A stretch of DNA of 64,000 bases from Hymenobacter tibetensis. GTDB taxonomy: Bacteria; Bacteroidota; Bacteroidia; Cytophagales; Hymenobacteraceae. The notes below the pieces were generated by a model. The model was not told the DNA's origin and searched no databases. It saw nothing but the letters and a program-made list of their open reading frames with translations. Made by a program: the position numbers and the translations under genes. Where the stretch lies: positions 4,519,001 through 4,583,000 of the forward strand of contig NZ_CP094669.1 of the NCBI RefSeq assembly GCF_022827545.1. Reading direction: 5' to 3'. This document shows, one piece after another, positions 9,591-15,777 of this stretch. Position 1 is the stretch's first letter. Every line of letters starts with the position of its first letter.

Positions 9591-10343
9591 ATGAATACTT
9601 CCAAAATCGCGCTTGTAACCGGCGGTAGCCGGGGCCTGGGCAAAGACATGGCCCTCAAACTAGCCCAACAGGGCATCGACGTCATCCTCACGTACCGCAG
9701 CCAGCAAGCCGAAGCGGCGGCTGTGGTCGCCGACATCACAGCCTTGGGTCGCCGGGCCGTGGCCCTGCCCCTCGACGCAGCTGAACTGCGCACCTTCGAG
9801 GCGTTTTTCGCTGAAGTCACCACGGTGCTGGCCGATACCTTTGCTACCGACCGGTTCGACTTTCTCATCAACAACGCCGGCACCAGCCTGAGCGCCCCCA
9901 TTAGTGAGACAACCGAGGGGCAGTTTGATGAGATGCTCCAGGTGCACTTCAAGGGCGTGTACTTCCTCACGCAACAGGCGCTGCCCCTGCTGCGCGACGG
10001 CGGCCGGATCATCAACGTTTCCACCGTGTCGGCGCGTAGTTCCTATGCGGGCTTTTCCGCCTATGCCAGCATGAAAGGAGCAGTGGAGGTCTTCACGCGT
10101 TACCTGGCGCTGGAGTTGGGTAGCCGAGGCATTGCGGCCAACGTAGTCGCCCCGGGCGCCGTCTTTGGGGGCGGAGCGATGCCGGATACACCCGAGATGC
10201 GCGCTTGGGTGGCCCAAGCCACGGCCCTGGGCCGCACGGCCGAGCCCGACGATATCGGCGGCATCGTCGCGTTCCTCTGCACCGATGCGGCCCGCTGGCT
10301 CAATGGCCAGCGCTTAGAGGTAACCGGGGGGATAGTGCTGTAA
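9591..10343 (+). CDS. SDR family NAD(P)-dependent oxidoreductase
   Basis: A 250-residue classical short-chain dehydrogenase/reductase. The dinucleotide-binding motif TGGSRGLG is at residues 10-17, NNAG near 93, and the catalytic Ser and Tyr-x3-Lys in STVSARSS and YASMK (about 158-162). The C-terminal end has the usual LNGQRLEVTGG pattern. The ATG at 9591 is used because it places the Rossmann motif at the normal distance; an upstream in-frame codon at 9555 would add 12 unlikely residues. A GACCTTTG box at 9550-9557 resembles a -7 element. The family reduces or oxidises carbonyl/hydroxyl groups; the substrate is unknown. It is not linked in an operon. Confidence 0.9.
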   Translation: MNTSKIALVTGGSRGLGKDMALKLAQQGIDVILTYRSQQAEAAAVVADITALGRRAVALPLDAAELRTFEAFFAEVTTVLADTFATDRFDFLINNAGTSLSAPISETTEGQFDEMLQVHFKGVYFLTQQALPLLRDGGRIINVSTVSARSSYAGFSAYASMKGAVEVFTRYLALELGSRGIAANVVAPGAVFGGGAMPDTPEMRAWVAQATALGRTAEPDDIGGIVAFLCTDAARWLNGQRLEVTGGIVL

Positions 10344-10380
10344 ACGGGCTGACGAATTACTTCTTGTGCGTTATACCTTA

Positions 10381-10426
10381 CGCCACAACACGCAGTTACC
10401 GGAACCAGTAACTGTGTGCTGTGGCG
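10381..10426. terminator. Imperfect hairpin after the SDR gene
   Basis: Arms 10381-10399 and 10408-10426 pair over 19 bp with two non-Watson-Crick positions around an 8-nt loop. There is no long T-tract, so it is a weaker terminator candidate than others here. Confidence 0.55.
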
Positions 10427-10601
10427 TTTAAGGAAGAAAAAAGGGCATAAACAACTTGAGTGCTTCGCGTGTAAATCCGCTCTTTCGGGAGAAGTCCGCC
10501 CTATACGGTGATGCCGGAAGGAGTACCTTGGCTGGAAAGCTATCCAAAAACGACGCCGAGCTCACCCAGAAAAAAGCTCATTTTGGGTATCTAGTGAGCA
10601 T

Positions 10602-10784
10602 AATAGAGCTAGATTCTACGACACGGGTAGAGCTTCTGCACACCGTCGACACGGGGGAAGCCTAAAGTACAAGCAGTTGCTGGCGCTGGGCTATGAATGC
10701 ACTTATAGCAATGGGGCTAACCTCCGCGCCGGCATCTTGCAAAACAGCATCGACACCAAAGCAAAGTTTATCTACTACGTGTAG
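10602..10784 (+). pseudogene. Possible short coding remnant
   Basis: The frame ending in TAG at 10782-10784 is open for about 60 codons and reads like real protein at its end (KQLLALGYECTYSNG, then FIYYV), but it has no usable start codon and I do not recognise the family. It lies in the roughly 360-bp gap between the SDR hairpin and the GbsR operator. An overlapping 69-residue ORF (10456-10665) in another frame also has no recognisable features. It could be the tail of a decayed gene or chance. Confidence 0.2.
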
Positions 10785-10790
10785 CAAAAT

Positions 10791-10836
10791 AAACTTTCAA
10801 TTTTTATTGAAAGTTTAAAACCCTCGCCTATATTTA
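10791..10836 (+). promoter_or_regulatory. Operator and promoter of the GbsR-type regulator gene
   Basis: A perfect palindrome with 10-bp arms and a 6-nt spacer (AAACTTTCAA, then TTGAAAGTTT) occupies 10791-10816. Its right arm supplies the -33 element (TTG at 10807-10809), which lies 19 nt before the -7 element TATATTTA at 10829-10836. A protein bound to the palindrome would block the polymerase, so negative autoregulation is the simplest reading. The -7 box ends 4 nt before the ATG. Confidence 0.7.
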
Positions 10837-10840
10837 CACC

Positions 10841-11359
10841 ATGCAACTCGAAGAAGCCAAGCGCAAGTTCATTGAAGGCTGGGGTACCCTGGGATCGGCC
10901 TGGGGCGTGAGCCGCACAATGGCACAGGTGCACGCGTTGCTGCTGGTGTCGGCGGGGGCGTTGAGCACCGAGGATATCATGGAGCAGTTGCAGATTTCTA
11001 GAGGCAACGTCAACCTGAACGTACGGGCGCTAATGGACTGGGGCTTGGTGCGCAAGGAACTACGGCCTGGCGAGCGGCGCGAATTTTTCTCGGGTGAGAA
11101 AGACATTCACAAGGTGGCCACGCTCATCATGAAAGAGCGGCGGCGGCGCGAACTGGAGCCGATTATGCGCGTGCTCAGCGAAATCAAGCAAGTGGAATCT
11201 TCCTCTACGGTTTCTGAGGCCGAAGCCAAGGCTTTTTCTGAAACGATTGGCAACATCCAAAACTTCGCTGACCTAGCTGACCGTACGGCTGCCACGATCA
11301 TCAAGGCCGATGAAAACTGGTTTATCAGCACGTTCATGAAAATAATGCGCCCTGGGTAA
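10841..11359 (+). CDS. GbsR/MarR family transcriptional regulator
   Basis: A 172-residue winged-helix DNA-binding protein. The core (about residues 25-100) shows the features of Bacteroidota GbsR-like regulators: MAQVHALLLVSAGALSTEDI, then ISRGNVNLNVRALMDWGLV as recognition helix and wing, then a charged helical C-terminus that probably dimerises. It begins at the only plausible ATG; family members start with the same EEAKxKFIExWGTLG segment. It is followed by an epimerase-like gene and a small membrane protein on the same strand. Two similar palindromes flank the gene, one on its own promoter and one between it and the next gene, which points to control of both itself and the downstream pair. 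The inducer is unknown. Confidence 0.88.
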   Translation: MQLEEAKRKFIEGWGTLGSAWGVSRTMAQVHALLLVSAGALSTEDIMEQLQISRGNVNLNVRALMDWGLVRKELRPGERREFFSGEKDIHKVATLIMKERRRRELEPIMRVLSEIKQVESSSTVSEAEAKAFSETIGNIQNFADLADRTAATIIKADENWFISTFMKIMRPG

Positions 11360-11385
11360 TGCGTGAGGCTTATTTTTTTACTTGT

Positions 11386-11409
11386 AAGTTTCAATATTTT
11401 TTGAAAATT
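11386..11409 (+). promoter_or_regulatory. Second operator-like palindrome, upstream of the TIGR01777 gene
   Basis: TTTCAA at 11389-11394, a 6-nt AT spacer, and TTGAAA at 11401-11406 reproduce the core and spacing of the palindrome at 10791-10816. It lies 27 bp after the regulator stop and 55 bp before the next start codon, where an operator for the downstream genes would be expected. The matching -7 box is weak. Confidence 0.6.
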
Positions 11410-11464
11410 CTATAAGATCAAATGCCTTGTTGTTGCGCTTCCTTATTCACCAAGATTCCAAATC

Positions 11465-12391
11465 ATGCATAGCTTCCCTGAAAACCAACCGAAACTTGTT
11501 ATTGCCGGCGGCAACGGATTTCTGGGCAAGCATTTAGCTGCGTACTTCAAGAAAGCAGGCTACCGAATTGTAACGATTGGGAGGCAGAACACAACGGCTC
11601 CCAACCATGTGCAATGGGATGCGCAGACGCTTGGCGCTTGGGCGGCAGAGCTGGAAGGCGCAGCTGCCTTACTTAATATGGCAGGCCGTACCGTGGATTG
11701 TCGTTACACGGAGGCCAACAAACGCGAGATAAGCAACAGCCGCGTCGATAGCACTCATATTCTGGGGGAGGCAATAGCCGCTTGTCAGAATCCCCCACAA
11801 GTGTGGCTAAATGCATCTACTGCTACCATCTACTCCCATACAACTGGCGCACAGCCCGCTAACACGGAAACCAGTGACACAAATGGCACTGACTTTTCAG
11901 CAGGAGTAGCGCGGGCATGGGAAGCGGCGCTATGGGACGTTGACTTGCCCAGAACACGGCGAGTGGCACTCCGAACCTCTATTGTGCTGGGTGCTGATGG
12001 CGGCGCGTTTCCGGTGATGGCAAAACTGGCGAAGCGCGGTCTGTGTACGCCGCAGGGCAGCGGTAGCCAATGGATTAGCTGGCTACACATCCTAGATTTC
12101 TGTCGCGCAGTGGAATTTCTGCTGACGGCCACTGGCCAAGAAGGCGTCTTCAACGTCTGTGCTCCTACGCCACTGACAAACCGGGAGTTCAATGCATTGC
12201 TGGCTCGCACGCTCCGTCCTGCATTCCGCTTGCCACAACCCGTGTGGCTGCTGGAAATAGGAGCCTTTCTGCTACGAACCGAAACGGAATTAATTCTGAA
12301 AAGCCGCAAGGTGGTGCCCCAACGGCTGCTAAACCTCGGCTTCACTTTCCACTACCCTACGTGTGCGCAGGCAGTGGACAACCTGCTTTGA
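11465..12391 (+). CDS. TIGR01777 family NAD(P)-binding epimerase-like protein
   Basis: A 308-residue extended-SDR-fold protein related to nucleoside-diphosphate-sugar epimerases (TIGR01777/YfcH group). The N-terminal Rossmann motif GGNGFLGKHLA is near residues 13-23, and the motif LNMAGRTVDCRYTEANK is characteristic of the group. NASTATIYSHT supplies the Ser/Thr and Tyr region, and the end of the protein matches the short DUF1731-type C-terminal segment (VPQRLLNLGFTFHYP). The reaction is unknown for the family. The gene lies 105 bp after the GbsR-type regulator and behind a copy of its presumed operator, and 47 bp before a small membrane-protein gene, so the three probably form one regulated unit. 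Confidence 0.88.
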   Translation: MHSFPENQPKLVIAGGNGFLGKHLAAYFKKAGYRIVTIGRQNTTAPNHVQWDAQTLGAWAAELEGAAALLNMAGRTVDCRYTEANKREISNSRVDSTHILGEAIAACQNPPQVWLNASTATIYSHTTGAQPANTETSDTNGTDFSAGVARAWEAALWDVDLPRTRRVALRTSIVLGADGGAFPVMAKLAKRGLCTPQGSGSQWISWLHILDFCRAVEFLLTATGQEGVFNVCAPTPLTNREFNALLARTLRPAFRLPQPVWLLEIGAFLLRTETELILKSRKVVPQRLLNLGFTFHYPTCAQAVDNLL

Positions 12392-12438
12392 GATTTTCGC
12401 GCTTGTTTATCTTTTTTCACTCTTTTTCTTCATTTCCC

Positions 12439-12822
12439 ATGAACTACCTTTTGTTGGTCTACGGCGTTTATTTGCCGGTTACAGTGCTGCTCACGGTGTG
12501 GGTTGCGCGTACGCTCTTCACAAACGGCCGTACTTTTTTGGTCGATATATTCCACGGCAACGAGCCGCTGGCCGACTCCGTGAATAAATTACTCCTCACT
12601 GGCTTTTACTTGATCAACATCGGGTACGCCACGCTCACCCTCCGCTCCGACGACCCAGTGAATAGCTATCAGCAAACCGTGGAAACGCTTAGCATCAAGC
12701 TTGGCACCATCATTTTGATTTTGGGAGGCATGCACTTCTTCAACCTCTACGTGTTTTACAAACTCCGTAGCCGAGCCCAAAATGAAGCGCGCGACTTTCA
12801 ATTTGTGGCCAACAAACAATAA
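12439..12822 (+). CDS. Small membrane protein of unknown function
   Basis: A 127-residue protein with three predicted membrane segments: residues 3-26 (LLLVYGVYLPVTVLLTVWVA), about 50-68 and about 88-108. The last helix is followed by a basic, charged tail. The ATG at 12439 is used because upstream in-frame codons fall inside the TIGR01777 gene. I do not recognise a named family. The 47-bp spacing from the epimerase-like gene suggests co-transcription, so it may act in the same GbsR-controlled process at the inner membrane. Confidence 0.75.
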   Translation: MNYLLLVYGVYLPVTVLLTVWVARTLFTNGRTFLVDIFHGNEPLADSVNKLLLTGFYLINIGYATLTLRSDDPVNSYQQTVETLSIKLGTIILILGGMHFFNLYVFYKLRSRAQNEARDFQFVANKQ

Positions 12823-13009
12823 ATTTCAAGCTCCCAACAAGCAGTTTAAGCGCGAAATGTAGCGTTGGGTGCTTCTTCGCCTGCTAGAAACAATCTGCCA
12901 ACCTGTCCGAACTGAACTTTCCGGCCCGGGACTTGTTGAATCGCAATCCGCTACCTTGCGGCCCGCTTGACCGTAAATAGCACACACATTTCAACTAACC
13001 CCTTTTAAC

Positions 13010-13339
13010 ATGGGACACAAAGCCATCGAAATTACCGATGCTAACTTCGACGAAATAATCAACTCCGATAAGCCTGTGCTTGTGGACTTTTGGGCCGAAT
13101 GGTGTGGCCCTTGCCGCATGGTAGGTCCTGTTGTAGAAGAGCTGGCTGGTGAATATGAAGGCAAAGTGGTAATTGGTAAAGTTGACGTAGACGCCAATCC
13201 ACAAACCTCTGCCAAGTTCGGCATCCGCAGCATCCCGACGCTGCTCGTGTTCAAAAATGGCCAAGTTGTTGACAAGCAAGTAGGTGCAGTTCCAAAGCAC
13301 GTATTGGCTCAGAAACTTGATGCTCAAGTAACTGCTTAA
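13010..13339 (+). CDS. trxA: Thioredoxin
   Basis: A 109-residue cytoplasmic thioredoxin. The active site WCGPC occupies residues 31-35, preceded by VLVDFWAEW, and the conserved cis-proline is Pro76 in RSIPT. It reduces protein disulfides using electrons from thioredoxin reductase. Length and motifs are standard. The gene is alone, with a strong terminator 25 bp after the stop. A TACCTTGC box at 12952-12959 resembles the -7 element but no convincing -33 partner is seen at the right distance. Confidence 0.97.
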   Translation: MGHKAIEITDANFDEIINSDKPVLVDFWAEWCGPCRMVGPVVEELAGEYEGKVVIGKVDVDANPQTSAKFGIRSIPTLLVFKNGQVVDKQVGAVPKHVLAQKLDAQVTA

Positions 13340-13363
13340 TTAGGCGGTGCACTGCGCTATAGT

Positions 13364-13399
13364 ACAAAGCTCCCCCTTCTATGGAAGGGGGAGCTTTGT
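13364..13399. terminator. Perfect 16-bp hairpin terminator after trxA
   Basis: Arms 13364-13379 and 13384-13399 are perfectly complementary around a TATG loop. Confidence 0.85.
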
Positions 13400-13503
13400 T
13401 GGTTTATAGCAAATCTGTTATGCAGGGAAGCCTATTAGCTGGTGCCTCCCTAACTGGCCACAGCGCCAGTTGCGCATTCATAAGCTACCGCGCCCATTAC
13501 CAC

Positions 13504-14469
13504 TCAGTATAGCTCGTCAGGGTTAGCCGCTTGGGCCTCGGTAGGTGGTACTTGTGGCGGACGGATACCGCTGAGCAAGGAGAAATTAGGCGCGAAATGG
13601 ATGGGCACAGTAAACGTCATAGCAGTAGGCACGTTGTACTCACGGCCAGGTTCGAAAACGGGCAAGCTGGCTACCACGCGCCGTGCTTCCTGGTCGGCTT
13701 CTGGGGCTAGCCCGCGCACTACTGCTACTTGTCCTACTCTACCGTCCTCGCCCACTGTATAGCGCACATATACCTTACCAGTAATGCCTTTGCGGCGGGT
13801 GTTCTTGGGGTAGATGGTATTGTGCGCCACAAAGTTGAGCAGGGCCTCCTCACCGCCCGGAAACTGGGGTAGCTGGCGTTTCCGCAACCGCCCTACATAT
13901 GGTGATGCATCTTCGTTGAAAAAGGCCAGGGCAGGCCCTTTTTCCCTGCTCAACAGTTCGATGGCGCTTAGCTGACCGGTATCGTAATAATAGCGCCACT
14001 CGCCAGTAGGCTGCCCCATCGTGTAGGTGCCCTTCGAGCGTTTCTGCCCGTTGCGGTGCACACTAATCCAGGATCCTACGCGCTGCCCTTGTGCATACTC
14101 GCCACGTTGACTCACGCGGCCGTCTTCGTACCAGGCCACATAGATACCGTCGGCTTCGTCGGAACGGTAGTGTACCTGGGCGGCTTTGCTGCCGTTGGGA
14201 TGGTACCAGGTTAGTACCCCCGAGCGAATCAAGGGGTCAATAGAAGACAAGGTACCACGTAACAGCAGCGTACCAGAGAGCGAGTATTCACGCATTGCAT
14301 ACGTGCCCAGTAACTCGTTTTTGTGGTCTATCAATCGGTAATGGGTAGCACTGTCGGGCACTGCCTCTACGTTCTGGTCGTTGAGGTAAATGGCAGGCAT
14401 TGTCTGAGCAGATACCGATGCCGATAAAGACAAGAGCAATCCGCTAAACATGATAAGACAGGCTTTCAT
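13504..14469 (-). CDS. TonB family protein with YwqK/MORN-like repeats
   Basis: A 321-residue exported protein. A signal peptide covers residues 1-22. From about residue 70 to 165 there are repeated units of the YwqK/MORN type (GVLTWYHPNGSKAAQ, GIYVAWYEDGRVSQRGEY, GSWISVHRNGQKRSKGTY, GEWRYYYDTGQL). From about 200 to 295 there is a TonB C-terminal domain: FPGGEEALLNFVAHNTIYP, then GKVYVRYTVGEDGRV. There is no N-terminal membrane anchor as in classical TonB, so it is probably periplasmic or outer-membrane associated and not an energy transducer coupled to ExbBD. The short tail after the TonB domain is Pro-rich. Function is unknown beyond a likely role at the cell envelope. Confidence 0.85.
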   Translation of the reverse strand: MKACLIMFSGLLLSLSASVSAQTMPAIYLNDQNVEAVPDSATHYRLIDHKNELLGTYAMREYSLSGTLLLRGTLSSIDPLIRSGVLTWYHPNGSKAAQVHYRSDEADGIYVAWYEDGRVSQRGEYAQGQRVGSWISVHRNGQKRSKGTYTMGQPTGEWRYYYDTGQLSAIELLSREKGPALAFFNEDASPYVGRLRKRQLPQFPGGEEALLNFVAHNTIYPKNTRRKGITGKVYVRYTVGEDGRVGQVAVVRGLAPEADQEARRVVASLPVFEPGREYNVPTAMTFTVPIHFAPNFSLLSGIRPPQVPPTEAQAANPDELY

Positions 14470-14652
14470 TGGGAGCGCGCTATGTGGGATATTTTAGAAA
14501 TATACCACATAACTTGCACTTAAACAAGCAGGCTGGACATTGTCCAGTCATAACTAGCACATAGGATAACCCTCTCTCAATTGCTGGTTACAAGTTCCTT
14601 CCCGCACTATTTCTGGCGAATTAGGCCTGCACAAGAGCGCCAGCCCACTTTC

Positions 14653-15123
14653 TTACTGGGGGAGTAGTTGAATCGGACGATTCAAGGTTTCCTCGAGCGA
14701 AATGAGAGTTTCTGTGCGCTCTATACCCTCAATGAGCTGCATCTTATCATGAAGTACGTCGCGCAGGTGTTGCGTGTCGCGGCATACAATGCGAGCAAAA
14801 ATTCCGTAGGCGCCCGTTGTGAAGTGAATGCTCACTACTTCCGGAATCTCACGCAATTGCGCAGCTACGCTGCCATATACGGAGCTTTTCAACAAATAAA
14901 TACCCAAGAAAGCATTCACGCCATAACCGAGCTTTTGGTAGTCGATCTGAAGAGTAGCTCCCTTTACAATGCCAAGTTCTTCTAAGCGCGCCATGCGCAC
15001 ATGCACCGTTCCTCCCGATACATGCACCTTTCTTGCGATTTCGGTATAAGGCATCTTAGCATCTTGCATCAACAGATCTAGGATTTTGCGGTCGGTGTCG
15101 TCAAGTTCGTAATTCTTAGCCAT
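14653..15123 (-). CDS. Lrp/AsnC family transcriptional regulator
   Basis: A 156-residue feast/famine regulator. The N-terminal helix-turn-helix spans about residues 8-55 (LDDTDRKILDLLMQDAK, then VSGGTVHVRMARLEELGIV). The C-terminal RAM/AsnC domain (about 70-145) contains IPEVVSIHFTTGAYGIFARI, the part that binds amino-acid effectors and builds octamers. Members act as activators or repressors of amino-acid metabolism genes. No target can be assigned from the neighbourhood; the gene diverges from the tRNA-like gene at 15274 with an AT-rich gap between them. Confidence 0.92.
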   Translation of the reverse strand: MAKNYELDDTDRKILDLLMQDAKMPYTEIARKVHVSGGTVHVRMARLEELGIVKGATLQIDYQKLGYGVNAFLGIYLLKSSVYGSVAAQLREIPEVVSIHFTTGAYGIFARIVCRDTQHLRDVLHDKMQLIEGIERTETLISLEETLNRPIQLLPQ

Positions 15124-15209
15124 TTTGAGCGATGTGTATTATCTATATTGGAATCTAAACTTCATTTTTTGAAAAATATTGTAAATATCAGAGCAGTTCC
15201 CTGCTAAAA

Positions 15210-15240
15210 TTTTACAATTAGATTCAACTTACTAAATTTG
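15210..15240 (+). promoter_or_regulatory. Predicted promoter of the tRNA-like gene
   Basis: TTTT at 15210-15213, 19 nt, then TAAATTTG at 15233-15240, an exact match to the -7 consensus TAnnTTTG. The start site would be near 15244, giving a 5' leader of about 30 nt before the acceptor stem. Confidence 0.55.
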
Positions 15241-15273
15241 TCATAATCTCATGCGAACGGCTGAGGGTATTCT

Positions 15274-15388
15274 TGTAGAATGATGAAACTGGCAGACATA
15301 CCCTCCTCTCTCGGGGGTGGTGATTCGGGAAAAACTGGTCCGGCGGCCGGCTAACTACACCGTGGAGGTTCGAATCCTTCTTCTACAG
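15274..15388 (+). tRNA. Non-canonical type II tRNA-like gene, anticodon CUC, enlarged variable arm
   Basis: A complete cloverleaf can be folded by hand. The acceptor stem 15274-15280 pairs with 15381-15387 over 7 perfect bp; position 73 is G and no CCA is encoded (CGA follows). The D arm has stem ATG/CAT and loop AAACTGGCAGA with the GG pair, very like tRNA-Leu. The anticodon stem CCCTC/GGGGG has one G-U and the loop CTCTCTC has U33 and anticodon CUC (15308-15310). The T arm is GGAGG-TTCGAAT-CCTTC with one G-U. The variable region is about 46 nt (15318-15363), closed by GGTG/CACC and containing CCGGCGGCCGG; normal type II arms are about 10-23 nt. CUC would read Glu GAG codons, yet the body is Leu/Ser-like and nucleotide 37 is a pyrimidine. 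It is either a specialised tRNA, a non-decoding tRNA-like RNA, or a decayed tRNA-Leu. Confidence 0.65.
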
Positions 15389-15777
15389 CGACTGGGTAGA
15401 TTATTGTGAGGAGGGAAAACCGGGACGTATCTGGGTGGGTGCGTTCCTTTTCAAGGGGCGGCATCTGGGTGGGTGTCGCCTTTTTGTTTGCTGTAGGTTC
15501 GCCCAATTCCAAGCGTTTAGGTCTCCCATACAGACACCTTTACCTGGAATCGGCTGCAAAGAAATGCAAATCTTCTGGTCAACCCTACGTTAAATTCCAA
15601 CAAAGAGCCCAGCTAGCAGCAATTGTTGCAAGCTGGGCTCTTCCGTTTGAGAACGACTAGAGTACTGCAAATCCCACTACTTCCAGTAAGTTTCGACTGC
15701 AGTACAGCTTCAACTGGTGAGTGAGGCAACCACCTAAAGCGGCGCTTTACCATCCTGGTAGCCATACCCCTCAGCAC
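15389..15777. other. Intergenic stretch after the tRNA-like gene
   Basis: 389 bp with no convincing gene. It has a 13-bp direct repeat ATCTGGGTGGGTG at 15429-15441 and 15463-15475, and the hairpin described separately at 15603-15642. An 84-codon frame at 15406-15660 runs straight through that hairpin and has no protein-like pattern. Confidence 0.4.
15603..15642. terminator. Long hairpin terminator
   Basis: Outer arms AAGAGCCCAGCT (15603-15614) and AGCTGGGCTCTT (15631-15642) pair over 12 bp; the inner part (about 15617-15629) also pairs around CAATTG. It lies between the tRNA-like gene and the convergent dsbD gene and could terminate either. Confidence 0.65.

Noticed and set aside
10456..10665. 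69-codon frame before the GbsR gene
   Set aside because: No recognisable features, and it overlaps in another frame with the more protein-like remnant at 10602-10784.
15341..15358. Resemblance of CCGGCTAACTAC to a conserved 16S rRNA string
   Set aside because: Only about 12 bases match and the surrounding sequence is not rRNA; it is part of the tRNA-like variable arm.
15406..15660. 84-codon plus-strand frame after the tRNA-like gene
   Set aside because: It runs through a strong hairpin (15603-15642) and a G-rich direct repeat, and has no protein-like pattern.
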